The notes: generated from the letters alone by a model not told the origin. Numbered from the stretch's first letter, positions 16,887-26,633 are shown. The stretch: 32,213 bases of DNA from an uncultured Bacteroidales bacterium (GCA_900315335.1 OMYR01000029.1:1-32213), one strand, 5' to 3'. Numbers and translations: made by a program.

Positions 16887-19800
16887 CTAAAACTCGTATT
16901 GAACGCCTATTTCAACTCTTCTTGGAGAAAGATAATTATAATTATAATTATCTAAGTACATCATATAGTAATTTCTATATGCTTTTTCATCAAGTTGAGA
17001 TCTGATTGCAGTCTGAGTTTCCGGATCTGTCAAATAACCATTATCATCAGGGTCGCCGGTTACACCATATACTCCCATAACACCCTTAGTGTCAAGAACG
17101 TTATAAATAGTACAGAATGCTTTTAACATAGTGTTACGCTTACCAACTTTGAACATAAACGCCTTATCGATAGTCATATCAAAACGGAAAATCCAAGGCA
17201 AACGAGCACCACGATAGCTGCCGACAATTGTAGATTGCGTATTACTGAAATACTTAGTATAAGGAGCTCCTGATTGAGCCAAACCAGTTACATTAACACC
17301 AAAGTTTTGCAACCATTTAATGGTTTTAACTTTTGCTTCACCATTCTTGTCCGTAACGATTCTCTTTGTTGTAGGACCATTGTATTTATCGCCTCCGTCA
17401 AATCTGAAATCAAAACCTAATTTGAAAGCATGACGTCTATCATCACTGATAGGGAACATCATTTTGACATTAGGATAACCAGCTCTAATCAAAGAAAGAA
17501 TTGTCGTATTAGTAAGACCTGTTGTACCTTCTGCATACTGCAAAGTGTAGTTAGCAGAAATTCTAACATTTCTTGAACGTCTCAAATCATATCCGACCGT
17601 CAAACCTTTGGTTGTTCTGAAATCTTGATTATCGTAAGAATAGTACATTGTAGTAGGGTCTGCACCAACATACTGAACCAAGTTGATAAGGTCTCTTGTC
17701 TGTTTGTAGTATGCAGAAATTGATAGAGCAGAACTTTCTGATAATGCCTGTTGGAATGACAACTCGTAGTTTGTAATCTTTTCAGGTTTCAAGTTTGGAT
17801 TTGTCAATGCTGCACCACTTTGTCTTTCCATAAACAAGTAACTTGCATAATTTGCTTGCCAATAACCTGAACCCGGTCTTCTTGCGATAACATCATACGA
17901 TGCTTTGAACTCTGATTTATCAGAAACAGGGAACGAGAATGCTATACGAGGCATAACAACTATCTGCGGTTCATAATCTTTAAATGCTTCCGTACTGATG
18001 GTTTCAGGAAGACCGGTATCTTGCAACAAACCTTTTCTAAATGGCAACGGCTGTCCTGATGCACCAGAAACTCTACTTGGGTCGGAAACAATTTCTCCAC
18101 TTGCAGTATACCATGTAGAAGCAGAACCTTCTCCCGAACGGTAACCAGTAATATTAACGCCTTGGAAATTATTGCTCAAACCACTATTCAAAGTATTTAC
18201 ATAAACAATAGCATCATCTGGAACGCCGGCAGGAATATCTGTTCTACCATTGTTTTTCATATCAGCTACCGTATAAGAAGCATATAGTAAATATGGGTCT
18301 TTCAAACCTTGTTGATTACCATCATATCTATCAACACGAACACCAATATTGAATATCAAATCTCTAAAATTGAATCTGTCTTGTATATAACCTGCCATAT
18401 ATATAGGTTGCCAAGCTCCCAAATCCCTTTTACCATTAGTTCCGTTGAAATAATCCTGCAATGATGTTTTTCCTGTTATTTTCTTTCCAGTATAATCATA
18501 ACCTGAGAAGCTAACATAGGAATTTCCTGCATTATATAATTCATCAACAGACAACATATCTATTGAGAATGTTGAAGGATCGTAAGAATCTATATCAATA
18601 TATTCAGTTCCGGTTATATTACCATATAACTTTTGTCTTATACTCTTATCAAAATAAGTTTGAGAACTTTCATCATATTTTCTATCGTATGAAACAACCG
18701 GATAAGCACCGCTATAATCGATGATAGGATTATCCAAATCTTGGTAAAGAATATGTTGGTTTGCTTCTTGTTTCATCAAAGTCCAAAGACCGCCAGCAGC
18801 CAAGCTATAACTTCTATATATTGCTTGATCATATTGGAAACCTAATTCCAATATATGTCTTCCAATAGTAGCCGACAATGTAGCCGTAGCATATATCTGT
18901 TGACTTTCGCTTTTAGAATATCCTGTTACAGGAACACCAACATTGGAATATAAACCATATATCGAACCAGGAGTATCTCCATTAACCAAACCATACATTG
19001 ATCTGATATTTGTGTAATTAATCAAACTTGAACGATAATCGGCAAACATTTCATCATTATATAATTGAGAAGTATAAGCTGCAAGTCCAGGGTTGTCGTC
19101 AGAAGGAGTGAAATCAACTCTATAATCTAACCAACCATTTTGTTGATAAACATATTCCTCGTAACCATCTCCATCAATATCCATTTTAGTTAAAGCGTAA
19201 GTCGGTCTTTTGTATGTATTAAATGTACCAATATGACCATATCTGAAATAATCGTCCTTAAAATCTTTATTGTAACTCTCCCCATAAGACTTCTGATAAG
19301 ATCCGACTAACTGCAACATAACATCTTTAATCTTAGAACTTCCCTTGTCAGAAGATAATTTCTGAGTAAAGTCAGCTTGAACTTGATATTCGTACTGTTC
19401 AGTTTCGCCATTGTTATCATTATTTAACAACATCGATGAAACACTACCACTTTTACCTAAACTATAAGAAAACTCTCCACTAACTTTCAATATAGAAGTT
19501 TTATTCGGTCTAAATTCCAAACCACCTTCTATAAATGCAAAATTCGACCATAAATTGGACTTACGACCAACTCTATGGAAATCTTTTGCTTGCAAATAAG
19601 AAGCCTCGTATTGTATAGACTGTGTTGTAGGATCGTATCTCAAAGGTGCTTGTTCAATTCTTTGTTTAACATCATCATACGCCATAAAATAACGTCTATC
19701 TTTTGGACGAAAATATGGGTCGCTTACATGCTGACCATAGGCAGACAAACGAAATCCTAATATAGTATTTTCTGCTCCTGTTTCTTTATTTTTCTTTACA

Positions 19801-20573
19801 ATAACAGGACCTGTCAAATACAAATCGCCACGATGAAATCCTTGTGTATTGAAAGGTTCAGTAGTTCTGTAACCAACAGCTCCTTCAAATTTGTTCTGAG
19901 GAGGACGTAATGTGATGCTTGTTGCACCACCGATAGCCTCTCCAATACTTGCAGGAGTACCACCCAAGATAACTTGGATTTCACCAATAGCCTTTGTAGG
20001 TAAGTTAGCACCGGATTTTTTCACTCCGTTTACATAACTCTGCATATTGGTCTCTCCTCTGGCACTGCCCGCAGAACCGTTTCCGTTATCGGTTATACCT
20101 CCAACGGTTGCGATAATACCGTCAACAGATGTAGCAGAAATGTTTTCAATATCTTCTGCCGTCAAACGAGCACCGCTTTCAGATGCACCAATATCAATAA
20201 TTGGCACGGAACGTTCAACAATTTCTACAACGTCCAACGTCTCTGGAGTAGGCTCCATTTTTACACTACCCTCTCGAGAGAAACCGGACGCCGCAACTTT
20301 AATACCCGTTTTCAAAACAGACTTATATCCAACAAAGGATGCCTTCATATCGTATGTACCCGGATTCAAGTTCTTTATTTGGAACTCTCCGTTCATATCC
20401 GTAGTAGTACCACCCATCTGCTGTCCGTTCTGAACCACTATGACATTGACAAATGGTAAAGGCTCGCCTGTTTTACTATCAGTAATTGTACCCGTTAAAA
20501 TACCTTGGGCAATTACCAAATTGGCCGCAATTAACAGCCCCAGCGTGATTAATATTCTTTTAAGCATACTCAT
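16887..20573 (-). CDS. TonB-dependent receptor-like outer-membrane protein of the T9SS gene train
   Basis: This 1228-aa protein has a signal peptide (MLKRILITLGLLIAANLVIAQ) and a CarboxypepD_reg-like domain at about 24-108 (TDSKTGEPLPFVNVIVVQNG, ASFVGYKSV). The plug-like domain at about 125-235 reads AEDIENISATSVDGIIATVGG, then IGEIQVILGGTPASIGEAIGG. A very long beta barrel follows and ends with VEIGVQYEF, the C-terminal aromatic expected by the BAM machinery. The plug lacks the usual RG-x-I-DG pattern and instead has RGETNMQSYVNGVKKSG. It lies between a small membrane protein and the giant secreted protein with gaps of 18 and 34 bases, so all are probably co-transcribed. It may act with the cargo rather than as a nutrient importer. 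The start could be ATG 20573 or the ATG two codons later. Confidence 0.86.
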   Translation of the reverse strand: MSMLKRILITLGLLIAANLVIAQGILTGTITDSKTGEPLPFVNVIVVQNGQQMGGTTTDMNGEFQIKNLNPGTYDMKASFVGYKSVLKTGIKVAASGFSREGSVKMEPTPETLDVVEIVERSVPIIDIGASESGARLTAEDIENISATSVDGIIATVGGITDNGNGSAGSARGETNMQSYVNGVKKSGANLPTKAIGEIQVILGGTPASIGEAIGGATSITLRPPQNKFEGAVGYRTTEPFNTQGFHRGDLYLTGPVIVKKNKETGAENTILGFRLSAYGQHVSDPYFRPKDRRYFMAYDDVKQRIEQAPLRYDPTTQSIQYEASYLQAKDFHRVGRKSNLWSNFAFIEGGLEFRPNKTSILKVSGEFSYSLGKSGSVSSMLLNNDNNGETEQYEYQVQADFTQKLSSDKGSSKIKDVMLQLVGSYQKSYGESYNKDFKDDYFRYGHIGTFNTYKRPTYALTKMDIDGDGYEEYVYQQNGWLDYRVDFTPSDDNPGLAAYTSQLYNDEMFADYRSSLINYTNIRSMYGLVNGDTPGSIYGLYSNVGVPVTGYSKSESQQIYATATLSATIGRHILELGFQYDQAIYRSYSLAAGGLWTLMKQEANQHILYQDLDNPIIDYSGAYPVVSYDRKYDESSQTYFDKSIRQKLYGNITGTEYIDIDSYDPSTFSIDMLSVDELYNAGNSYVSFSGYDYTGKKITGKTSLQDYFNGTNGKRDLGAWQPIYMAGYIQDRFNFRDLIFNIGVRVDRYDGNQQGLKDPYLLYASYTVADMKNNGRTDIPAGVPDDAIVYVNTLNSGLSNNFQGVNITGYRSGEGSASTWYTASGEIVSDPSRVSGASGQPLPFRKGLLQDTGLPETISTEAFKDYEPQIVVMPRIAFSFPVSDKSEFKASYDVIARRPGSGYWQANYASYLFMERQSGAALTNPNLKPEKITNYELSFQQALSESSALSISAYYKQTRDLINLVQYVGADPTTMYYSYDNQDFRTTKGLTVGYDLRRSRNVRISANYTLQYAEGTTGLTNTTILSLIRAGYPNVKMMFPISDDRRHAFKLGFDFRFDGGDKYNGPTTKRIVTDKNGEAKVKTIKWLQNFGVNVTGLAQSGAPYTKYFSNTQSTIVGSYRGARLPWIFRFDMTIDKAFMFKVGKRNTMLKAFCTIYNVLDTKGVMGVYGVTGDPDDNGYLTDPETQTAIRSQLDEKAYRNYYMMYLDNYNYNYLSPRRVEIGVQYEF

Positions 20574-20591
20574 TAATGTATTATTATTTTC

Positions 20592-20978
20592 TTACTTATA
20601 AGGTCTATCCAAAATAGAAGAATAAATTATAGCTTTTCTTGCATCAAACCCCTCTTGGCTTTTCTTGTCATTATCATTTGCAGTTTGTCGCTTTTGATTA
20701 ACTTTCATCGAACTACCTGCATTGACATTACCAATCTCCTTATCAGTTTGCTGAAAATCATCAACGACATCTTCATTATATATCTCTTCTTGATTAGAAA
20801 AACTAAAATCTTTATTTTCTTTTTGTTGTTCTTCTTGAAAACCAAACAAATCTGCAAAATCTCCCAAGGAATTTACTTTACCCTTAGTTTTATCAGCAGA
20901 AACTTCTTTCTTGTTCTTAAACAAAGAAAGAATAAATCCAATTATCAAGAAAACAATTAAACCTTTCATATCATACAT
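20592..20978 (-). CDS. Small single-TM protein of unknown function next to secDF
   Basis: About 128 residues long. An N-terminal membrane helix (GLIVFLIIGFILSLF) is followed by a Lys/Asp/Glu/Gln-rich, probably disordered cytoplasmic stretch. A short, apparently ordered C-terminus follows, GFDARKAIIYSSILDRPYK; I recall similar endings in other small Bacteroidales membrane proteins, but no function. Possible starts are ATG 20978 (chosen) and ATG 20969; a longer frame from TTG 20999 is unlikely. It sits 40 bases after the secDF stop and 18 before the receptor gene. The place after secDF and the one-TM topology recall YajC, but the sequence is not recognisably YajC. Function unknown. Confidence 0.72.
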   Translation of the reverse strand: MYDMKGLIVFLIIGFILSLFKNKKEVSADKTKGKVNSLGDFADLFGFQEEQQKENKDFSFSNQEEIYNEDVVDDFQQTDKEIGNVNAGSSMKVNQKRQTANDNDKKSQEGFDARKAIIYSSILDRPYK

Positions 20979-21018
20979 AAGGATTCTCACGTTTTTCAAC
21001 GCAAGAACCCTTTATTTT

Positions 21019-24000
21019 TTACTTTTCTTTAACCGTCGTTGTTTTATTCCTTTTAGTTATCAAATAATAAGCCGTTGGACAAGCTACAAACAATGAAGCA
21101 AAACAACCTGTTACAATACCTATCAACATTGAGAATGAGAATCCTCTCAAACCTTCTCCACCGAAGATGAATATGATTAACAAAGTCAATATTGTTGTTC
21201 CCAATGTATTGAATGTTCTACTCAAAGTTTGGTTCATCGCATCGTTCATCAATTTGCCATAATTTTCCTTAGGGAATAATTTGACATTTTCCCTTACACG
21301 GTCAAATACAATAACTGTATCGTTGATTGAGTAACCGATAACTGTCAAAATCACAGCAACAAATTGCTGATCGACTTCAAGAGTAAATGGCAAAATCTTA
21401 TTGAATAAAGAGAAAGCTCCTATTGTAATCAAAGCATCAAATGACAAAGAAGCCAAACCTGCCAAACCATATTGCCACTTATTGAAACGTATTGCAATAT
21501 AGATAAAGATTAATACCAACGAAATAATGACCGCTATAATTGCAGAGCGTTGAATATCTTCTGCCATTGTAGGTCCTACGATTTCAGAACTAATTATTCC
21601 CAAAGGGGATGTTTCAGTCGATTGGAATTTCTTTTCCGTTATAGTCTTATCTTTGAATAAATCCTTTGTACCATTATATAACTTAGATATAATTTCTTTC
21701 TTTACAACCTCGCTATCTTCTTTTACTTTGTAGTCGGTTGTTACCTTTACTTGATAACTTGGTCCGTATGTTTTAACCTCAGGTGCTGAACCAAATTCTT
21801 TGGTTAAATTGGATCTGACACTTTCAGGTGTAACATCCTGGTCAAAACGTATAACGTATGTTCTACCTCCTGCGAAATCCACACCATAATCCAAACCTTT
21901 TATTGCCAAAGAACCAATTGCAATAATACCCAATATTGCTGTAACTATCATTTGTTTTGAATGAGTTCCAACAAAATTGATTTTAGGATTTTCCAAGAAA
22001 TGCTTAGTTATTTTTGTGTAGAACGCAATATCCATTTTCTTTTCACCCTTGCGATTCAACAATGCTTCAAATACAAGTCTTGAAATGAAGATACCACAGA
22101 ACAATGAAGTCAAAATACCTATACATAATGTAATAGCAAAACCTTGAACAGGACCACTACCAAAGTAAGCCAAAACTATACCTGTCAATAATGTAGTAAC
22201 GTTTCCGTCTATAATTGCAGAATAAGCCACTTTATATCCGTCTGCTATTGCAGTTCCGATATTTTTACCTTTCAAAATCTCTTCTTTTACACGCTCGTTG
22301 ATAATTACATTGGCATCAACAGCCATACCCATAGTAAGAACGATACCTGCAATACCAGGCAAAGTCAATACTGCACCCAATGAAGCCAAGACTCCGAATA
22401 AGAAGAATAAGTTACATATCAAGGCGACACATGCTGCAATACCAGCCGTGCTATAAAAGAATATCATATATATAAGAACCAAAATGAAAGCAAATAAGAA
22501 TGACATCATACCTGCTTTAATTGATTCTTCTCCAAGTGAAGGTCCTACAATAGACTCTTGAACGATTTTTGCAGGAGCAGTCAATTTACCAGACTTCAAT
22601 ATATTTGCCAAGTCTTTTGTTTCATCAACCGTGAATTGACCGGATATTTCGGAACGTCCTCCTGTAATCTCACTATTTACTCTTGGAGCCGAATAAACCT
22701 CCCCGTCCAAAACTATTGCGATACATTCACCTTTATGATTTGCTGTAATCTTTGCCCATTTGCTTGCTGCTTCGCTCTTCATAACCATTGTAACGACTGG
22801 ACGACCTTGTTGATCAAAATCATCTTTTGCATCTGAAATTACATCACCGTCCAATAACGCTGCACGACTCTTATCTAAATGGATAGCGTAAAGTTCATAC
22901 AAATTGGTCTTATTAATAGGTTTTGCACTCCATAAGAACATAATATCTTTTGGAAGTACTTTGCAATCTTTCAATAATCTTGAAATCTCATCTTTGTTTG
23001 CAGACGATGCTACGCCAACTGCCAACGAAATCTGAGGATTTCCCATGGATGCGAACAAAGATAACAACGGATGAGATTTCTGTGCAGCAGAAACTGTATC
23101 GTCAGTTTTTGAAGTCTGTGTTTCTGTTGATGCAATCAAATCTGTCGTTGTTTCTGTCATACTTTCAGAAGCCACATCTTCAATTGCTGTTGCTTTGCTG
23201 CCAACAGATGCTAACCAAGAATCTGCATCTTGAATAGCTTTGTAGGCTTTATTCAAATCTTTTTCAACTAACCAAAACTGTAACTGAGCGCTACCTTCCA
23301 AAAGTTTTGCAACTCTCTGCGGATCTTTGATACCAGGCAACTCAATAGCAATTCTTTCATTCTGGTCAAGTTTTTGAATTGTAGGTTGAGCAACTCCGAA
23401 TTTGTCTATACGTTTTGATAAAACCTGAAACGTTCTTTCATAAGAATCTGTACATTCTTTTCTGATTGCACTTATAACTTGTGAATTTGACGAAGTGGCA
23501 GTAATACCCTTGTCTTGCAACTTAACTCTGAAAAATGAAGAAAGATCAACTTTTTGCTTATTGTTCGCTTCATTGACAGCCTTCTCAAAACAATCTATAT
23601 ACTTACCTCCATCATTTCTATGAATCAATGTCGCTCTATTTATAAGGGATACAAAAGTCGGGTCTTCCGGATTAATCGCCAAGTTTTTAATAACATCTAC
23701 GGCAGAAACCTCCATCATAACATTCATACCACCCTTCAAGTCCAATCCCAATTTAATTTCTCTTGCCTTACATTCTTTATAGGTGAATTTACGCATAAAC
23801 AAGAAATTATACACGGGCTGATCTGAAATAGAGTCAAGATAAGCATTTTCTCTTGCATTTGAAATAGAATCAAATATCTCTTGATAACGCAAATCGTTAC
23901 CTCCTGATATTTTCCTTGCCTCATTTTGTGCAACTTGACTTTGTGCAAACTCTCTCGCCTTACCCTCCACTCTTTTAGTGAAATACGTGAAAGACAACTG

Positions 24001-24060
24001 ATACACACAAATCAATGCAAACAATATGGCAATGACTTTAATAGCACCTTTGTTCTTCAT
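21019..24060 (-). CDS. secDF: Protein translocase subunit SecDF (fusion)
   Basis: SecDF uses the proton gradient to pull preproteins out of the SecYEG channel on the periplasmic side. This is the fused form, 1013 aa. In the SecD half the characteristic LGLDLKGGMNVMMEVS lies just after the first helix, and the fourth-helix region reads GIVLTMGMAVDANVIINERVKEE. The SecF half begins around 645 and shows GLDYGVDFAGGRTYV and VIGYSINDTVIVFDRVREN. A Ser/Thr/Ala-rich low-complexity insert lies at about 285-330 in the P1 domain. A TAACTTTG -7 box is at 24107-24114. As the first gene of the train ending at 11098, it may set expression for the T9SS genes downstream. Confidence 0.97.
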   Translation of the reverse strand: MKNKGAIKVIAILFALICVYQLSFTYFTKRVEGKAREFAQSQVAQNEARKISGGNDLRYQEIFDSISNARENAYLDSISDQPVYNFLFMRKFTYKECKAREIKLGLDLKGGMNVMMEVSAVDVIKNLAINPEDPTFVSLINRATLIHRNDGGKYIDCFEKAVNEANNKQKVDLSSFFRVKLQDKGITATSSNSQVISAIRKECTDSYERTFQVLSKRIDKFGVAQPTIQKLDQNERIAIELPGIKDPQRVAKLLEGSAQLQFWLVEKDLNKAYKAIQDADSWLASVGSKATAIEDVASESMTETTTDLIASTETQTSKTDDTVSAAQKSHPLLSLFASMGNPQISLAVGVASSANKDEISRLLKDCKVLPKDIMFLWSAKPINKTNLYELYAIHLDKSRAALLDGDVISDAKDDFDQQGRPVVTMVMKSEAASKWAKITANHKGECIAIVLDGEVYSAPRVNSEITGGRSEISGQFTVDETKDLANILKSGKLTAPAKIVQESIVGPSLGEESIKAGMMSFLFAFILVLIYMIFFYSTAGIAACVALICNLFFLFGVLASLGAVLTLPGIAGIVLTMGMAVDANVIINERVKEEILKGKNIGTAIADGYKVAYSAIIDGNVTTLLTGIVLAYFGSGPVQGFAITLCIGILTSLFCGIFISRLVFEALLNRKGEKKMDIAFYTKITKHFLENPKINFVGTHSKQMIVTAILGIIAIGSLAIKGLDYGVDFAGGRTYVIRFDQDVTPESVRSNLTKEFGSAPEVKTYGPSYQVKVTTDYKVKEDSEVVKKEIISKLYNGTKDLFKDKTITEKKFQSTETSPLGIISSEIVGPTMAEDIQRSAIIAVIISLVLIFIYIAIRFNKWQYGLAGLASLSFDALITIGAFSLFNKILPFTLEVDQQFVAVILTVIGYSINDTVIVFDRVRENVKLFPKENYGKLMNDAMNQTLSRTFNTLGTTILTLLIIFIFGGEGLRGFSFSMLIGIVTGCFASLFVACPTAYYLITKRNKTTTVKEK

Positions 24061-24106
24061 ATATTATTATTAAATTTTAAAATTTTGCATTAGTTTTTCA
24101 AAGTTG

Positions 24107-24114
24107 CAAAGTTA
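24107..24114 (-). promoter_or_regulatory. -7 box of the secDF promoter
   Basis: The minus strand reads TAACTTTG, matching TAnnTTTG, 46 bases before the secDF ATG. A TTG lies 21 bases upstream of it. It is the only clear promoter seen ahead of the five-gene train ending at 11098. Confidence 0.6.
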
Positions 24115-24476
24115 TAGATTTATTCTCAAACCACGCAATTTCTGAAAGACTTTCTATAAAAAAAATGAATTTTCGATTTCTAAAACATTGAAAATAATGT
24201 TTTTAATTTCCAAGTCTGAAAAGCCCAAATTTCTAAGTTTTATCATTAAAAACAAGCAATGAACTATTGGCAAAAAATCAAAGAACTTCAAATTTTTGTT
24301 TAACACTACAAAAATAATTTCATTAACTATTTTTTTAATCTCTCACACTAATTTTTTGTTTTCACCAATTATTTTACGCTCTGAAAAGAATGTAAATTCC
24401 AATAGTCTTTTCACAATTTGTTCAAGTAAAAAGTCAAAAATTTTTCAAAAACTTAATCTGTCTGCCAAAGAAATAA

Positions 24477-24484
24477 TATCTTTG
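24477..24484 (+). promoter_or_regulatory. -7 box of the MFS transporter promoter
   Basis: TATCTTTG matches TAnnTTTG exactly and lies 32 bases before the ATG at 24516. A candidate -33 (TCTG, 24457-24460) is a poor match at a somewhat short distance. Confidence 0.6.
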
Positions 24485-24515
24485 CAATCTGAAATTAATA
24501 AAAACAATCATAGAT

Positions 24516-25958
24516 ATGACAGAGAAATTAGAAAAACTTTTGAATGACAGTCCGGCGGCGCGCTGGACAGCGTTGATACTCATCGCTCTGATGATGTTCT
24601 TCGGTTACATGTTTGTGGATCTTATGTCCCCACTACAAAGTATGATTGAAACAGAACGTGGATGGTCTCCTACAATATTCGGTACTTATGCTGCCGGAGA
24701 GTATATCCTTAACGTTTGCGGTTTCTTAATCATTGCAGGTATTATATTGGATAAATGCGGAATACGTTTTACCGGTACATTATCTGCTTCATTAATGTTC
24801 GTTGGTGCTTGCATAAAATTCATAGGTATAAGCGATTGGTTCCAAACAACAGGCTTCAATGAATGGTTAAACTCTTGGTGGGTTGCAATGCCTGGCAGTG
24901 CAAAAATGGCTGCTTTCGGATTTATGATATTCGGATGTGGTTGCGAAATGGCAGGTATCACTGTATCAAGAGCAATTGCTAAATGGTTTGAAGGCAAAGA
25001 AATGGCGCTTGCTATGGGATTGGAAATGGCTATCGCAAGAGTTGGCGTATTTGCAATATTCTCTATTTCTCCTTGGATTGCAGCACATTTGGGAGAATCT
25101 TTATTTGGAAAACCTACTGTAATGGCTTCGGTTGCATTCTGCACGACTTTATTACTTATAGGTTTAATTTTCTTCCTTGTTTTCTGCGTCTTAGACAAAA
25201 AACTTGACAAACAAATGGGTGCAAAAGCATCTGCCGAAGGAGCTGAAAAAGAAGAAGAATTCAAAATAAGCGACGTTGGTAAAATCCTTTCATCTCAGAC
25301 ATTTTGGGTTGTAGCCTTGCTTTGCGTATTATACTATTCAGCTATATTCCCATTTCAAAGATACGGAGCTAATATGTTGCAATGTAACATAGGTAATATG
25401 ACTGCACAGCAAGCTGCTAACATATTCCGTTGGTTCCCTATCGGAGCTGCCGCAATTACTCCATTCTTAGGCAATTTCCTCGACAGAAAAGGTAAAGGTG
25501 CTACAATGCTTATTTTCGGTGCTTTACTATTGATATTCTGCCACTTGATATTTGCATTTGCACTTCCTGCAACACATAGTGCAGTTTTGGCTTATTGCAC
25601 AATAGTTGTCTTAGGTATTTCATTTGCTTTGGTTCCTGCTGCATTATGGCCAAGCGTTCCAAAGATTATGGATCCAAGATATTTAGGCAGTGCTTATTCT
25701 TTAATCTTTTGGGTTCAGAACGTAGGTTTATGCTTCGTACCTATGTTGATTGGTAGCGTTTTGCAATCATCAAATGCAAATAATCCTGCCGTTATAGCAG
25801 CCAAAGAATCAGGAGCAGAATTTATTCCTTACGACTATACTATTCCTTTGATAATATTTGCAAGTTTTGGAGTTGCTGCTCTTATAATTGCAATATATCT
25901 TAAAGTTATAGACAAGAAGAAACATCTTGGATTGGAAGAACCAAATATCAAGAAATAA
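24516..25958 (+). CDS. Major facilitator superfamily (MFS) transporter
   Basis: This 480-aa inner-membrane protein has twelve likely transmembrane helices in two bundles. A charged central loop rich in Lys/Glu (around 228-250) separates them, as is usual for MFS permeases. Visible features include an early helix ending YMFVDLMSPLQ, the loop WFEGKEMALAMGLEMAIARVG between helices of the N-terminal half, and FLDRKGKGATMLIFGALLL in the C-terminal half, equivalent to the repeated MFS loop motif D-R-x-G-(R/K). It resembles the MFSD1-like permeases widespread in Bacteroidales, but the substrate cannot be told from sequence. It has its own promoter (24477-24484) and terminator (25980-26017), so it is probably monocistronic. 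Confidence 0.85.
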   Translation: MTEKLEKLLNDSPAARWTALILIALMMFFGYMFVDLMSPLQSMIETERGWSPTIFGTYAAGEYILNVCGFLIIAGIILDKCGIRFTGTLSASLMFVGACIKFIGISDWFQTTGFNEWLNSWWVAMPGSAKMAAFGFMIFGCGCEMAGITVSRAIAKWFEGKEMALAMGLEMAIARVGVFAIFSISPWIAAHLGESLFGKPTVMASVAFCTTLLLIGLIFFLVFCVLDKKLDKQMGAKASAEGAEKEEEFKISDVGKILSSQTFWVVALLCVLYYSAIFPFQRYGANMLQCNIGNMTAQQAANIFRWFPIGAAAITPFLGNFLDRKGKGATMLIFGALLLIFCHLIFAFALPATHSAVLAYCTIVVLGISFALVPAALWPSVPKIMDPRYLGSAYSLIFWVQNVGLCFVPMLIGSVLQSSNANNPAVIAAKESGAEFIPYDYTIPLIIFASFGVAALIIAIYLKVIDKKKHLGLEEPNIKK

Positions 25959-25979
25959 TCAATTTGTTTGCAAAGGATT

Positions 25980-26017
25980 AAGAGAGATTTTTAATTAAAA
26001 AATCTCTCTTTTCTTTT
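25980..26017 (+). terminator. Rho-independent terminator after the MFS gene
   Basis: Perfect 13-base arms AAGAGAGATTTTT (25980-25992) and AAAAATCTCTCTT (25998-26010) surround the loop AATTA, and the stem is followed by TTCTTTTT. Confidence 0.88.
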
Positions 26018-26120
26018 TATATTAATTTTTTATTTTATATATCTGCAAACAAGAATATTAAACACTCTATTAAAAATATTTATCTGAGCAAGGGAAATAA
26101 TAATAATTTACAAGAAATTT

Positions 26121-26140
26121 TTAGTGTTAAACATTATTTT
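26121..26140 (-). repeat. 20-base element identical to the left arm of the 3665 hairpin
   Basis: Read on the minus strand this is AAAATAATGTTTAACACTAA, exactly the same 20 bases as 3665-3684. Here it stands alone without the second hairpin arm. A partial copy (GTTTAACACTA) lies at 24298-24308. Chance similarity is possible in such AT-rich DNA, but a 20-base exact match is long. Confidence 0.6.
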
Positions 26141-26522
26141 TCTATCTTCTCTCGTCAGTAAAACAATTACCGAAAACAATTAATCAAATAGCCAATTCAA
26201 TAAACAAACATCTAAATCATTTACCGAAATTCAAGCAAATCTTTCAAAGAAATATAAGGCCAAAAAAGAAATATTCAAGATGATATTATCAGAATATATA
26301 TTACATTAAATTTTCAGTATAGTTAATTAATTAATCTTTATAATTAAAAAATTTATTTTTAACCATTTATAAATAAATAAAAATTAAAACAAATTAGAGT
26401 TAATTTACAATTTTCAAGTATCTTTACCCCAAACTACAAATCTAAAAGTACATTTTTAACAGCAAAACAATATATGACTCATAAAAATTAAAAAAAATAT
26501 AATAAAAACTTTCAAATTTTTA

Positions 26523-26568
26523 TTGAAAATAGATTTTTTATTTCTAATTTTGCAAACGAATAATTTTG
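26523..26568 (+). promoter_or_regulatory. sodB promoter region with tandem -7 boxes
   Basis: A TTG at 26523-26525 is followed after 19 bases by TAATTTTG (26545-26552), a very good match to the Bacteroidota consensus. A second TAATTTTG is at 26561-26568, so there may be two start points. The leader to the ATG at 26634 would be about 60-75 nt. Confidence 0.7.
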
Positions 26569-26633
26569 GAGTACTAAAAATCCGAAATACAAAAGAAAAA
26601 TAGTATTTAATAAGAATTAAAACACAAACGATT

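Larger units (their letters stand above)
24061..24515. other. Non-coding divergent region between secDF and the MFS gene
   Basis: This 455-base AT-rich gap holds the secDF promoter box (24107-24114) and the MFS promoter box (24477-24484). A short sequence, GTTTAACACTA at 24298-24308, matches part of the 20-base element found at 3665 and 26121. An open frame at 24296-24547 overlaps the MFS start, is low complexity and contains the promoter box, so it is rejected. Confidence 0.6.
26018..26633. other. Long AT-rich non-coding gap upstream of sodB
   Basis: No gene is seen; an open minus frame at 26456-26641 is a low-complexity Ile/Phe string and covers the sodB promoter. The gap holds the 20-base element at 26121-26140 (an exact inverted copy of 3665-3684) and two TAATTTTG boxes at 26545-26552 and 26561-26568. 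The unusually long leader region could carry regulation of the oxidative-stress gene, but no other operator is recognisable. Confidence 0.55.

Noticed and set aside
24296-24547. 83-residue frame before the MFS gene
   Set aside because: It contains the MFS promoter box, overlaps the MFS start in another frame and is low complexity.
24686-25264. 192-residue minus frame within the MFS gene
   Set aside because: It is the antisense shadow of a membrane protein gene with clear MFS features on the plus strand.
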